Assembly (NCBI GenBank): GCA_026399835.1
Contig: JAPLQE010000069.1
Location: forward strand, 62,001 to 126,000
From: Burkholderiales bacterium
GTDB lineage: Bacteria > Pseudomonadota > Gammaproteobacteria > Burkholderiales > Burkholderiaceae_E
Reading direction: 5' to 3'
DNA: 64,000 nucleotides
In this document: in pieces, positions 11,372-24,668 of the stretch
Layout: every line of letters starts with the position of its first letter
How positions within the stretch are numbered: position 1 is the first letter of the stretch
Position numbers and translations under genes: made by a program
Notes under the pieces: model-generated
Told to the model about the DNA's origin: nothing
The model's database searches: none
The model's input: only the letters and a program-made list of their open reading frames with translations

Positions 11372-11941
11372 TCAGTTCTTCGCCGGCGCCTTGAAGAGCT
11401 TCGGCTGGGTGAGCTTCGTGCCCGCCTTCAGGCCGCGACGGGCGAACCAGCCCTGCTCCATCTCGAGCGCATAGCGGATCGGCCGCAGCGGGCAGTGGCT
11501 GTCCTCGGTCTGCGGCTTCATGTCCTCGATGTTGGCGATCGTGCCGTCGTCGTCGACGAACGCGATGGACAGCGGCAGCAGCGTGTTCTTCATCCAGAAG
11601 CAGTGCCCGGCCCTCTGGTCGAAGACGAACAGCATGCCCTCGTTGGGGCCGAGCTTCTCGCGCATCATCAGGCCGCGCATTCGGGTGTCGACGGCATCGG
11701 CGACCTCGGCGCGGATCACGTGCAGGCCGGCCTGGATCTCGATCTTCGGCAGCGTCGGCTGCGGCTCGACCCGGGCGGGCGCCGGCTGGGCGCCGAGCGG
11801 TGCGGCCGGCGCGAGGGCGAGCAGCGTCGCGAGCAGCAGCGCGGCCGCGGCAGGCCGGGCGCTGGCAGGCCGGGCGATCGGGCGCAGCGAGAGGTCGGCG
11901 CCCGGTGGGCGGGGCAGGGCGGGGCGCATCGAGGCGTGCAT
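11372..11941 (-). CDS. Exported DUF192 protein
   Basis: 189 aa from the ATG at 11941; an ATG four codons later is equally possible. A positively charged N-terminus precedes a hydrophobic run ending APLGAQPAPA, which reads as a Sec signal peptide with cleavage near residue 51. The mature part carries the DUF192 hallmarks RMRGLMMREKL, GMLFVF and FWMKNTLLPLSIAFVD. The family forms a small beta-barrel of unknown function, secreted or periplasmic. Convergent with sodB; no functional link is visible. Confidence 0.9.
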   Translation of the reverse strand: MHASMRPALPRPPGADLSLRPIARPASARPAAAALLLATLLALAPAAPLGAQPAPARVEPQPTLPKIEIQAGLHVIRAEVADAVDTRMRGLMMREKLGPNEGMLFVFDQRAGHCFWMKNTLLPLSIAFVDDDGTIANIEDMKPQTEDSHCPLRPIRYALEMEQGWFARRGLKAGTKLTQPKLFKAPAKN

Positions 11942-12063
11942 CGTCGGGTCGGTTCGCAGAGGCGCCGCGGCGCGGCGCGCACCGCGAACGATAGCCCGAA
12001 TCCGGTCCGGCGCGCCGCGCTCCCGGCGGCCGGACGGCCTCCGGAGCCCGACGGGTTCGCGCT

Positions 12064-12069
12064 TATAAT
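12064..12069 (+). promoter_or_regulatory. icd -10 element
   Basis: A perfect TATAAT lies 46 bp before the icd ATG in otherwise GC-rich sequence. I see no good -35 at 17 bp, so this may be activator-dependent. Confidence 0.5.
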
Positions 12070-12114
12070 GCCGCCGCTGACGACACCGCGCAGTCCGAAT
12101 CCCAGGGAGATTCC

Positions 12115-13368
<1,254 letters not shown>

Positions 13369-13413
13369 CGCAGTCGCGGGGCGTCTGCGGACGTCCCCCG
13401 AGCGCCGGCCCTG

Positions 13414-13452
13414 AACCCCGGATCGCCCTCGCGACCGGGGTTCTTCCTTTTC
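13414..13452 (+). terminator. Intrinsic terminator after icd
   Basis: An 8-bp stem (13414-13421 with 13435-13442) is followed by CTTCCTTTTCC. It lies 46 bp after the icd stop. Confidence 0.75.
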
Positions 13453-13476
13453 CGGCGCCCTCCGGGTGATCCGCCT

Positions 13477-13698
13477 TCAGTCAAGCAGCACGAGTCGCCC
13501 ACTGTCCCGGGCCGCCTCGATCTCTTCGACGGGCAGCGCGACGGAGCTCTGGCCGTGCGAGCCCCAGGCGATGTCGATCAACCGCCCGCTGAGGCGTTCG
13601 ACGAGGCAGGGACCGATCGGAATGTGCTGCCTGCGACCGCTGTCGGACAGGTAGTCGACCGGTCCCGTGATGCGCGCGCGGTGTGTGGTGATGTCCAT
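13477..13698 (-). CDS. Conserved small hypothetical protein
   Basis: 73 aa from the ATG at 13698, which has an AGGA ribosome site. The sequence contains the IPIGPCLVERL, IDIAWGSHGQSSVALP and final DSGRLVLLD segments. I have an impression of similar short proteins in Burkholderiales, but no function is known to me. No signal peptide, membrane helix or metal motif. The frame extends upstream to 14280, but that extension is an arginine-rich shadow and is not included. Confidence 0.65.
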   Translation of the reverse strand: MDITTHRARITGPVDYLSDSGRRQHIPIGPCLVERLSGRLIDIAWGSHGQSSVALPVEEIEAARDSGRLVLLD

Positions 13699-13961
13699 GA
13701 CCCGTCCTGGTGGGTGTGGCAAGCGGTGCAGTCGGAGCGATGGCTGGCCGCGTCGCACGAACGTGGCTCCGATGTCCGACGCCTGCTCGAGCGGCCCCGA
13801 GCATGCGTCGCCACGACCGCGCCGTCTGTGCGCCAGCGAACGCGCCGCAGCGGACATCCCGGCGCGTCGTGTGTTCGATGGCGCACGGTCGGACCTCGCC
13901 ATCCTGCGTAGGCTCGGATGGGCGTCGCCGGTCGTGCGGCGCGTCACGACAGGAGATCTCG

Positions 13962-14120
13962 ATGAGCCGGGAACCGAAGCAGCGCAAGACGTCGACACCC
14001 GTTCGGGGCGCCCCCGCGTCCCCGCTTCCTCCGACGCCGCGGACGACGCCCGGTGAGCCTTCGGAGGTGCTGGGCCGCCACAAGAACACGGGGCAGAAGG
14101 ACCACAAGGGCGCACGTTGA
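13962..14120 (+). CDS. Small basic hypothetical protein
   Basis: 52 aa. The ATG at 13962 has a strong AGGAGA ribosome site at 13951-13956. The product is disordered-looking and rich in Pro, Thr, Arg and Lys, ending GRHKNTGQKDHKGAR. I do not recognise it. It is followed after 52 bp by the truncated-looking permease gene, and a transcript could cover both. Confidence 0.5.
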   Translation: MSREPKQRKTSTPVRGAPASPLPPTPRTTPGEPSEVLGRHKNTGQKDHKGAR

Positions 14121-14172
14121 GCCCTCCCTCGCGGCTCGAGGACGTGGGCCGCGTGCCGGATGCTGCGCACCG

Positions 14173-15337
14173 GTGACGCCGACACCGGCTGTCGGTGTCG
14201 CGGTCATCGTCTTCATGTCGGCCCTGATGGCGGGCCTGCAATCGAACTTCATCCGCCGTGTGCTGTCGGCTTCGGCACATATCGAGCTGCTGCCGCCCAG
14301 GCAGGTGTCGCGACCCTTGCGACAGGGGGTTCAGGCCGTCGACGGCGAGCTCGAGGCGGCGATCGTGCAGGCCCCGCTGCAGCGCCTGAAATCCATCGAC
14401 CAGTGGCAGGCCATGGCCGCGCAGATCCAGGCCATGCCGCAGGTGCGGGTGGTGGCGCCGATCGCCACCGGCTCGGCGCTGGCGGTGCGTGGCAGCGCCA
14501 ACCGCGCCATCACGCTCTCGGGCATCGCGCCCGAGCTGTACTGTCGCATCGTGAACCTGCCCGACAAGGTGGTCCGCGGCAACACGCGCCTGCTGGGCCG
14601 CGACATCCTGATCGGCACCGAGCTGGCCCGAGACCTCGGCGTCGACGTCGGCGACAAGCTGCGCATCAGCGCCGGCATCGGCGCCGACGTGGTGTCCACC
14701 ACGCTGTCGATCTGCGGCGTGTTCGACCTCGGCAACAAGGGCGCCAACCAGCGCAGCGCCTTCGTCGCGCTGCGCACCGCGCAGAGCTTGCTGGGGCTGC
14801 CGGGTGGCGTCAGCGCGCTGCAGGTGACGGTCGACGACGTGTATGCGGCCGAGACGGTCGCGCAGGCGATCACGGCGGCCACGGGCATCGAGGCGGACAG
14901 CTGGATCACCACCAATGCCCAGTTCTTCACCGCCGTCAGCGCGCAGACCACCGCCAACACGGCCATCCGCTTCTTCGTCGGCCTGTCGGTGGCGTTCGGC
15001 ATCGCCAGCGTGCTCGCGGTCGTGGTGGTGCAGCGGTCGCGCGAGATCGGCATCCTGCGTGCGATGGGCATCTCGCGCGCGCAGATCCTCAGGCTGTTCC
15101 TGCTGCAGGGGGGGCTGCTCGCGCTGAGCGGCGCCGTGCTGGGCAGCGGGATCGGCGCGCTCAGTCTGGTGCTATGGCAGCGCGTGGCCAAGAATGCCGA
15201 CGGCACGCCGCTGTTTCCGCTGGTCCTGGACCCCCAGCTCTTCGCGGTGGCCTTGCTGCTCGCCACCCTGACCGGGCTCGTCGCGGCCTTCGCGCCGGCC
15301 CGCAACGCGGCGCGCCTCGACCCGGTGGTGGCGATCC

Positions 15338-15345
<8 letters not shown>
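14173..15345 (+). CDS. MacB/LolC-type ABC permease, N-terminus missing or altered
   Basis: About 390 aa if started at GTG 14173; a longer frame from ATG 14053 would add an arginine-rich stretch with no family likeness. From [16 protein letters not shown] onward it is a normal FtsX/MacB-fold permease: helix 1, a large periplasmic domain (about residues 30-245), then three C-terminal helices with [12 protein letters not shown] and the final [17 protein letters not shown]. Homologues begin with a short cytoplasmic amphipathic segment before helix 1. Here helix 1 is abruptly preceded by TPTP. The ATPase gene overlaps its end by 8 bp. Possibly a damaged gene or one using an unusual start. Confidence 0.75.
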
Positions 15346-16084
<739 letters not shown>

Positions 16085-16128
16085 TCGCGATGGTGGCGAT
16101 GTCCGGGCTGATCTGAGAAGGGCCGACG

Positions 16129-17121
16129 ATGGAATTCAAGGACTACTACGCCGTGCTCGGGGTCGAGCGCACCGCCACCCGGGACGAGATCAAGCGCGCC
16201 TATCGCAGGCTGGCGCGCAAGTTCCATCCCGACGTGAGCAGCGAGCCCGACGCCGAGGCCCGCTTCAAGGAGGTGGCCGAGGCGCACGAAGCGCTGATCG
16301 ATGTCGAGCGCCGGGCGGCCTATGACGAGATCGCGCAGCGGCATGCGAACGGCCAGCCCTTCGAGCCACCGCCGGGCTGGGACAGCGGCTTCGAATACAG
16401 CGGCGCGGGTCCCGGAGGCATGCGGGGCCGGCAGCCTGGCGCCGGTTCGGCTGACGGCGCGGACTTCAGCCAGTTCTTCGAGTCGCTCTTCGGTCGTGGC
16501 GGGGCCGGAGACGACCAGGACATTCACCGCCGCCGCTCCGGCAGTGCGCGGGCGCACGGGCGCGATCATCACGCGAAGGTCGCCATCGAACTGCTCGACG
16601 CGTATCGGGGCGCCCTGCGCACGATCTCGCTGCGCATGCCGACGATCGACGCCGCGGGGCAGGTCATGATGCAGGTGCGCCAGCTCGAGGTCGCGATCCC
16701 CAAGGGGGTGCGCGATGGCCAGCACCTTCGGCTGGCGGGGCAGGGCGCCCCGGGTCAGGGGGGCGCGCCGGCCGGCGACCTGTACCTGGAGATCGAGATC
16801 CTGCCGCACCCGGTGTTCAGGCTCGACGGTGCCGACATCCATTTCGAGCTGCCGCTCGCGCCCTGGGAGGCGGCGCTCGGTGCCACCGTCACGGTGCCGA
16901 CGCCCGACGGCAGCGTGCAGCTGGGCGTGCCCCCCGGGTCGGGGCAGGGGCGCAGGCTGCGCCTGAAGGGCAAGGGGCTGGCAGGCAAGGTGCCGGGCGA
17001 CCTGTATGCGGTGCTGACCATCGCACTCCCCCCGTCGGCCTCGGAATCCGAGCAGGCCGCCTACCGCGTGTTCGCGCAGGCGTTCGCCGGCTATGACGCG
17101 CGCGCCGCGCTGGAGGCTTGA
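16129..17121 (+). CDS. cbpA: Curved DNA-binding protein, DnaJ family
   Basis: 330 aa. An N-terminal J domain (about 1-70) has the DnaK-stimulating HPD at residues 33-35. A Gly/Ser-rich linker containing FSQFFESLFG follows, then two C-terminal beta-sandwich substrate domains without the cysteine zinc module of DnaJ. This layout is that of CbpA, a DnaJ co-chaperone that also binds curved DNA in stationary phase. The cbpM gene follows after 4 bp, which supports the call. Confidence 0.93.
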   Translation: MEFKDYYAVLGVERTATRDEIKRAYRRLARKFHPDVSSEPDAEARFKEVAEAHEALIDVERRAAYDEIAQRHANGQPFEPPPGWDSGFEYSGAGPGGMRGRQPGAGSADGADFSQFFESLFGRGGAGDDQDIHRRRSGSARAHGRDHHAKVAIELLDAYRGALRTISLRMPTIDAAGQVMMQVRQLEVAIPKGVRDGQHLRLAGQGAPGQGGAPAGDLYLEIEILPHPVFRLDGADIHFELPLAPWEAALGATVTVPTPDGSVQLGVPPGSGQGRRLRLKGKGLAGKVPGDLYAVLTIALPPSASESEQAAYRVFAQAFAGYDARAALEA

Positions 17122-17125
17122 GGCC

Positions 17126-17434
17126 ATGACGCAGTTCCATGTGCTTGCGACCACCGTGGTCGTCGTCGAAGAGCAGGTGTCCTTCACGCTGCCGGCGTTG
17201 TGCCGGGCCAGCGGTGCCGAGCCCGAATTGCTCGCTGCCCTGGTGGGCGAAGGCCTGCTCGCGCCGAGCGGGCAGGGTCTGGCCGATTGGGCGTTCGGTG
17301 GCGCCGCCCTGCCGCAGGCCCGCAGGGCGGCGCGGCTGGCTCGCGATCTGGATCTGGACCCGTCGGCCGTGGTCCTGGTGATGGGACTGCTGGCCGAGAT
17401 CGATCGCCTGCGCCTGCAGCTCGCGCGCCATTGA
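17126..17434 (+). CDS. cbpM: Chaperone modulator CbpM
   Basis: 102 aa, the usual size, starting 4 bp after the cbpA stop. CbpM binds the CbpA J domain and blocks both its DnaK and its DNA activity. The MerR-like helical organisation fits (SFTLPALCRASGAEPELLAALVGEG, then ARLARDLDLDPSAVVLVMGLL). The ATG at 17126 is chosen because upstream in-frame codons lie inside cbpA. Confidence 0.88.
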   Translation: MTQFHVLATTVVVVEEQVSFTLPALCRASGAEPELLAALVGEGLLAPSGQGLADWAFGGAALPQARRAARLARDLDLDPSAVVLVMGLLAEIDRLRLQLARH

Positions 17435-17511
17435 GTCGGTGCGTTCTCCGGTGAACGGACTCGGCCGCAGCACGGCAGCAGGCAGACGTCGGGTCCCTGC
17501 GTCTCGGGCCG

Positions 17512-18066
17512 CTACCAGCCCTCGCTGCCGGGCGCGCCCTTGAAGGGACCGACGAGCTCGGGCGTGATCCACCCGCCGTAGAACCCGCCGGGCTGGGCCC
17601 GGACCGGCGCGCCCCCCACGCTGCACGTCAGCCCGTCGGCATAGAAGGCGACGCACGACGACAAGGCCTCGGCGCCCGCCATCGGACGCGGGTAGCTCCA
17701 GGCGACGGCGTCGATCCGGTCGTCGCCGTCGACCAGGCTCCAGTACTGCGCCGGTCCCTTCCATTCGCAGAATGACGAGCCGGCGGCCGGGCGCAGCAGG
17801 TCGCGTGCGACGTCGTCCCAAGGCAGGTAGAAGCCGGGCGGATGCGCGGTCTCCAGCACGAGCACGGCCCGGTGCGTCCGTGCCACCTCACGCGCCCCCC
17901 ATCGGACGACCACCTCACGCGAGTCCGGCGCCAGCCGGGGTGGGCGCGGGAAGTCCCACACCGACACCTGGCCGGCGGCGGGTTCGGTGGCGAACGGCGG
18001 TCGAGCCTGGCCGCGCCAGTGCCAGTGCTCGCGTGCGGACGAGATCCAGGCGGGGAGGTCGCTCAT
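17512..18066 (-). CDS. DUF427 family protein
   Basis: 184 aa from the ATG at 18066. The DUF427 core is visible: a beta-rich region with EVVVRWGAREVARTHRAVLVLETAHPP shape, FYLPWDDV, SFCEWKGPAQYWSL and the closing FYADGLTCSVGG. A C-terminal tail, GGFYGGWITPELVGPFKG, follows. The family has no firm biochemical role. No Shine-Dalgarno sequence stands out at this start; an in-frame ATG at 18135 is the alternative. It is convergent with cbpAM and shares no operon. Confidence 0.85.
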   Translation of the reverse strand: MSDLPAWISSAREHWHWRGQARPPFATEPAAGQVSVWDFPRPPRLAPDSREVVVRWGAREVARTHRAVLVLETAHPPGFYLPWDDVARDLLRPAAGSSFCEWKGPAQYWSLVDGDDRIDAVAWSYPRPMAGAEALSSCVAFYADGLTCSVGGAPVRAQPGGFYGGWITPELVGPFKGAPGSEGW

Positions 18067-18241
18067 CGGAGGGCGAGTTCCATCTGGGCACCGGCGGGCG
18101 GGCAGCGCTTGGCGATCCGGCTCGATGCACTGCACAATAGACCGGATCGCGACCGCTCGGTCGCTGATTCGCCAGGCAATGCGTCAGCAATCGGCCGCTC
18201 CTGCGACAACCTACAGTGTCCGGCGATGTATCGGCAATGAG

Positions 18242-18268
18242 AAACGCCGGGTTTGCCCCGGCGTTTTT
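18242..18268. terminator. Strong bidirectional-looking terminator
   Basis: A 10-bp perfect stem (18242-18251 with 18257-18266, 5-nt loop) has T-runs on both outer sides. It lies 29 bp after the stop of the minus-strand cold-shock gene and probably serves it. Confidence 0.8.
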
Positions 18269-18294
18269 GTCTGCTGCTGCGGCCCGATCGAGGC

Positions 18295-18501
18295 CTATTG
18301 TGAGTTCTGGATGTTGGATGCCTGCTTGCCCTTGGGCCCCTGCACGACGTCGAACTGGACCTTTTGGCCTTCCTTCAGCGATTTGAACCCGTTCATCTGG
18401 ATCGCGCTGAAGTGAGCGAACAGGTCCTCGCCGCCGTCATCGGGTGTGATGAAGCCGAAGCCCTTGGCGTCGTTGAACCATTTGACAGTACCGGTTGCCA
18501 T
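18295..18501 (-). CDS. Cold-shock domain protein
   Basis: 68 aa, a single cold-shock domain that binds single-stranded RNA/DNA. RNP1-like KGFGFI and RNP2-like LFAHFSAI are present, with the [15 protein letters not shown] opening. The promoter is about 70 bp upstream, giving a leader of roughly 65 nt, and a strong terminator follows. Such proteins act as RNA chaperones. Whether this one is cold-induced cannot be read from the sequence. The neighbouring clpS-clpA pair is transcribed divergently. Confidence 0.95.
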   Translation of the reverse strand: MATGTVKWFNDAKGFGFITPDDGGEDLFAHFSAIQMNGFKSLKEGQKVQFDVVQGPKGKQASNIQNSQ

Positions 18502-18570
18502 AACCCTGCCGTCCCTGAAGCGTTATTTGAATGTGTCGGACCGCGGGAAGGCTCCCACGGGCGCCGGCGG

Positions 18571-18599
18571 ATTCTTTGTCAAAGGTCGGGGTACGTCAA
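18571..18599 (-). promoter_or_regulatory. Cold-shock gene promoter
   Basis: On the minus strand TTGACG (18594-18599) and AAGAAT (18571-18576) are separated by exactly 17 nt, upstream of the cold-shock gene. Confidence 0.55.
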
Positions 18600-18762
18600 G
18601 CTTCCAGGGTCCGGCCGTGGCGCTGACGGCCCCGCCTGTCGCAATCCGTGCCGGGGAACACCGATCGAATCGCTCAAGGTTGTGAATCCCTGCACAGACC
18701 CCATCAAAGAGTCGGGCAGCCTTGTTGCAGGGCAGGCCCGACCCGATAGAATGGTCGTTGCC

Positions 18763-19067
18763 ATGGCCACGTCGCGTGATCCCTCGACAGTCCTCGAGAA
18801 GAAGGAGGCTCGGCTCAAGCCGCCTCCGATGTATGAGGTCGCTCTGCTGAACGACGACTACACTCCGATGGAGTTCGTAGTCGGGGTGCTGCAGAAGTTC
18901 TTTGGTATGGGTCGCGAGAAGGCGACCCAGGTGATGTTGAAGGTCCACCGCGATGGGCGGGGCGTCTGCGGGTTGTATCCCAAGGACGTCGCGGCCACGA
19001 AGGTGGAACAGGTTAGCGGATACTCACGCCAGCATCAGCACCCTTTGCAGTGCGTGATGGAGGAAGC

Positions 19068-19071
<4 letters not shown>
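18763..19071 (+). CDS. clpS: ClpS adaptor for ClpAP protease
   Basis: 102 aa from ATG 18763. ClpS delivers N-end-rule substrates to ClpA. The N-degron pocket segments [13 protein letters not shown] and the later [10 protein letters not shown] are intact. An ATG four codons earlier (18751) is possible, but TTGCAG-16-TAGAAT (18725-18752) reads as a promoter whose -10 covers it. If so, the mRNA would begin only a few bases before 18763. It overlaps clpA by ATGA. Confidence 0.95.
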
Positions 19072-21383
<2,312 letters not shown>

Positions 21384-21401
21384 GGATCGATGCTTGAACG
21401 G

Positions 21402-21455
21402 GTGCCCGCCTCGGCGGGCACACGACGGCCCGCCCTTCGAGGCGGGCTTTTTTTT
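21402..21455 (+). terminator. Tandem-hairpin terminator after clpA
   Basis: Two stems lie back to back: a 9-bp stem at 21402-21421 with a 2-nt loop, and a 7-bp stem at 21428-21447 followed by eight T residues. Confidence 0.88.
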
Positions 21456-21509
21456 GGGTCGTCGCGGACGGGCTGCGATGCCGAGGGGAGGCTGCCGGCC
21501 CTGCAGCGA

Positions 21510-22982
21510 TCAGGCGGCGGGCAGCAGCATCCAGAAGGTCGCACCGCGGCTCGGCGCGCTCTCGAGCCCGACGCGCCCGCCATGCAGCTCGGCGACGCGC
21601 TTGACGATCGCCAGGCCGAGGCCCGAGCTGCCGCGCTGCTCCCGGTGCTTGCTGCCCTGGTAGAAGCGGTTGAAGACGCGGCCCTGGTCTTCGGCGGCCA
21701 CGCCGGGGCCGCTGTCGGCGACCTCGACCCGCAGCCCCTCGCTGCCGGTGCCCACCCGAAGCTCGATCGTGCCTCCGGGCGGCGTCACGCGGATCGCGTT
21801 GTCCAGGAGGTTGCCGAGCGCACGTTCGATGAGACCGGCGTCGACGCGGGCGAGCGGCAGCCCATCGGGGTAGGTGACCCGCAGCTGCACGCCAGCCTCG
21901 TCGGCCCGGATGCCATAGCGCTGGGCGAGGTCGTCGGCGAGCTCGCCCAGCGCGATCGGCTCGCGCTCGATCCGCAGCTCCGGGTTGTCGAGCTTGGCGA
22001 GTTCGTTGAGCGCATCGGTGAGCCGCCGCAGGTGATGGGCGTTGTTCACCGCCGCGTCGATGAAGCGCTCGCGCGACTCGCGGTCCAGCGTGTCGGCCTT
22101 GAGCCGGATCGTCTCGAGCTGGCCGATCAGCGCGGTGAGCGGCGTGCGCAGGTCGTGCGACACGTTGGCGACCATCTCGCGCCGGTGGGCGTCGGTCTGC
22201 GTGACGCGGTCCATCTCCAGGCGCAGGCGCTCGAGTGTCTCGCGGAAGGTCCGTGACAGGCGCCCGATCTCGTCGTTGCGGTCGCGGAACGGGAACTCGG
22301 ACTCGCACAGCGGCGCCGAGAAGCCGCCGCTGCGCACGCGCTCGGCGGCGCGCGTCAGCGCGGTGAGCGGCCGGGTCAGCAGCGCGATCATCGCGACGGT
22401 CAGCGCCACGCCGATCGCCAACGTCAGCAGGGCCACCTTGACCGCGGTCTGGATCGCATAGCTCTTGAGCAGTTCGGGCGTCTGCGTGCCGATGTCGGCG
22501 GCGCGGGCCACGACGTACAGCCAGCCGAGCTCCTTGCCGTCCCGCATCAGCGGGCGGGCGGCCACGATGCACGCCTTGTTCAGGTGGTCCGGGTCCATGC
22601 CGTCGATCGGCATCGACGCGTCGCGCGCCAGCGAGTCGCGGACCCGGGCGAGGTCGACCTGCCAGTTGCTCCAGAAGAGGCGATGTTCGCCCGAGGTCGC
22701 CAGCACGCGACCCTTCGGGTCGAGCAGGTACATGCCGGTGTTCGGCGAGAACACGGTGTAGGCCGCGAGCTTGTCGGAGAACGCGTCCGGATCGCGCTCG
22801 TAGCTCTCCCAGAGGTCCGGGTACATCTCGACCACGCGGTCGATGAACGCGCGGCTCTGCGAGTAGACGACGTCGGTGTAGTAGCTGCGCACCGACATGT
22901 GCATCACCGCGGCGAGCACGATCGCGGTCAGCAGGCCGGCGCCTGCGACCAGCATCAGCACCCGCGCGCGGAGGGAGTTCAT
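21510..22982 (-). CDS. Two-component sensor histidine kinase
   Basis: 490 aa. Two membrane helices (about 7-28 and 178-202) bracket a periplasmic region of roughly 150 residues that contains a PAS/Cache-like NTGMYLLDPKGRVLATSG stretch. HAMP follows, then the H-box NVSHDLRTPL with the phospho-acceptor at H276. The ATPase domain has the N-box (NLLDNAIR), DSGPGV and SSGLGLAIVKR. It overlaps its response regulator gene by ATGA, so the pair is one operon. The periplasmic domain suggests an extracytoplasmic signal; I cannot name it. Confidence 0.93.
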   Translation of the reverse strand: MNSLRARVLMLVAGAGLLTAIVLAAVMHMSVRSYYTDVVYSQSRAFIDRVVEMYPDLWESYERDPDAFSDKLAAYTVFSPNTGMYLLDPKGRVLATSGEHRLFWSNWQVDLARVRDSLARDASMPIDGMDPDHLNKACIVAARPLMRDGKELGWLYVVARAADIGTQTPELLKSYAIQTAVKVALLTLAIGVALTVAMIALLTRPLTALTRAAERVRSGGFSAPLCESEFPFRDRNDEIGRLSRTFRETLERLRLEMDRVTQTDAHRREMVANVSHDLRTPLTALIGQLETIRLKADTLDRESRERFIDAAVNNAHHLRRLTDALNELAKLDNPELRIEREPIALGELADDLAQRYGIRADEAGVQLRVTYPDGLPLARVDAGLIERALGNLLDNAIRVTPPGGTIELRVGTGSEGLRVEVADSGPGVAAEDQGRVFNRFYQGSKHREQRGSSGLGLAIVKRVAELHGGRVGLESAPSRGATFWMLLPAA

Positions 22983-23680
22983 CGCTCCTCGGTGAACCGG
23001 TAGCCCACCCCGCGCACGGTCAGCACGTAGCGGGGGTTGGCAGGGTCGGCCTCGAGCTTGGAGCGCAGTCGGTTGATGTGGGTGTTGACGTTGTGCTCGT
23101 AGCCTTCGTAGGTGGTCCCCCAGACCGCGTCGAGCAGCTGCACCCGGGTGAACACCCGCCCCGGATGCCGGGCGAGATGCGCGAGCAGGTCGAATTCCTT
23201 GGAGGTCAGCGGCAGCGACCGGCCCGCCAGCTTCACGTCGCGGCTCGCGCAGTCGACCACGAGCTCGCCCGCGGTGATCCGCTCGACACTGGCCTCGGCC
23301 GGCTGGCGTGCCATGTCGCGGCGGCGGAGCATCGCCTTGACGCGCGCCTGCAGCTCGGGGATCGAGAAGGGCTTGGTCAGGTAATCGTCCGCGCCGAGCT
23401 CCAGGCCCAGCACGCGGTCGATCTCGGTCGAGCGCGCCGTCAGCATCAGCACCGGCGTCGCGTTGCGCTCCATGCGCAGCGTGCGGACCACGTCGAGCCC
23501 GTCTCGGCCGGGCAGCATCACGTCGAGCACGATCATCGCGTAATCGCCGCTCTGGGCGGCCTTGAGCCCGGCGTTGCCGTCATGCACGCAATCGACGCGG
23601 TGACCGAGGTCGCGCACATGCATCGCGATGAGATCCGCGATGTCCTTCTGATCCTCGACCACCAGTATCCGGTGTTCCAT
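22979..23680 (-). CDS. OmpR/PhoB-family response regulator
   Basis: 233 aa from ATG 23680. The receiver domain has the acidic residues E9 and D10, phospho-acceptor D53, T81 and K103. The C-terminal winged helix spans about 135-230 (LTSKEFDLLAHLARHPGRVF, NVNTHINRLRSKLE, VRGVGYRF). It is the partner of the downstream kinase and is probably autoregulated with it. Target genes are not evident. Confidence 0.94.
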   Translation of the reverse strand: MEHRILVVEDQKDIADLIAMHVRDLGHRVDCVHDGNAGLKAAQSGDYAMIVLDVMLPGRDGLDVVRTLRMERNATPVLMLTARSTEIDRVLGLELGADDYLTKPFSIPELQARVKAMLRRRDMARQPAEASVERITAGELVVDCASRDVKLAGRSLPLTSKEFDLLAHLARHPGRVFTRVQLLDAVWGTTYEGYEHNVNTHINRLRSKLEADPANPRYVLTVRGVGYRFTEER

Positions 23681-23900
23681 CGTCTCTCCGGGAGCGAGAA
23701 GCAGTGTGCGCGCCGCGCATCGCACCCTGCTCGCGGCAGGATATCAAAACGGTCACGCCGGGACGGCGACGCCGGGGCGCGATGCGGCGAGACAAAAAAG
23801 AGATCCGCGCGCGATGGCCACGCCATGCGGGGTCGGCACAGTCCAGCCTCATGGGATCGACATCGTCCGGTCCCTCACCCGACCCCACCCGGAGTCCGAC

Positions 23901-24467
23901 ATGTCCGCCGCTCTCGCCCTCGACCCGACCGTCGACCTCGCCGTGCACCGCGGAGCGATGCTGCGCTTCGCGCGACGCCGCATCCGCGACGAGGCCCTTG
24001 CAGAGGATACCGTCCAGGATGCGCTGCTGGCCGCCCTGAGCGCCCGGCACAGCTTCCAGGGGCAGTCCGCGGTCCGCACCTGGCTGATCGGCATCCTGAA
24101 CCACAAGATCCAGGACGCGTTCCGTCGCGAGACCCGCTACGTCAAGCTCGACGCGGTGGCGGACGACGGTCAGGACGCGGCCGACGATCGGCTCGAGCGC
24201 GCGGCCTCGATGCAGCCTACGACCGCCGACGACGACGATCCGATGCAGGAGGTGGCGCGCCGCCGGATGCATGCGGCGCTCGTCCAGGAAGTGGAGCGAT
24301 TGCCCGAGGGCCTGCGTTCGGTCTTCATGATGCAGGCCATCGAAGGGGTCGCGACCCCGGAGGTCTGCGAGACGCTGAAGATCACCGAGGCCAACGTCTG
24401 GGTCCGGCTGCACCGAGCGCGCAAGCGCCTGGCCGGGCGCCTCGTCGAGCATCTCGAGCCGGCCTGA
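23901..24467 (+). CDS. Sigma-70 family (ECF-like) sigma factor
   Basis: 188 aa from ATG 23901, which has GGAG at 23891-23894. Region 2 is seen in HRGAMLRFARRRIRDEALAEDTVQDALL and AVRTWLIGILNHKIQDAFRR. Region 4 lies in RLPEGLRSVFMMQAIEG and NVWVRLHRARKRL. About 35 residues between them are acidic (DDDDP). No anti-sigma gene follows; the next 200 bp hold only a hairpin and no zinc-finger protein. An in-frame ATG about 87 bp upstream is possible but less well supported. Confidence 0.85.
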   Translation: MSAALALDPTVDLAVHRGAMLRFARRRIRDEALAEDTVQDALLAALSARHSFQGQSAVRTWLIGILNHKIQDAFRRETRYVKLDAVADDGQDAADDRLERAASMQPTTADDDDPMQEVARRRMHAALVQEVERLPEGLRSVFMMQAIEGVATPEVCETLKITEANVWVRLHRARKRLAGRLVEHLEPA

Positions 24468-24475
24468 GGCGGGGG

Positions 24476-24499
24476 GCGGGGCGGCGCATGCCGCCCCGC
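24476..24499 (+). terminator. Hairpin after sigma factor gene
   Basis: A 10-bp perfect stem (24476-24485 with 24490-24499, 4-nt loop) starts 9 bp after the stop. It has no T-run. Confidence 0.45.
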
Positions 24500-24668
24500 T
24501 GCCGGACGTGCTGCAACCGCCGCGCGACACGATGCGGAATCGTTCGGCACCGCCACCACACACGTGCTGCAGCACGGAACCGCCCATCGGCATGGCCGCG
24601 CCTGCCATCCGTAGTGCCTAAGTCGCCGTGGGGGGGCGAGTCGAAGATGAGCCAATACCTCGACTTCG

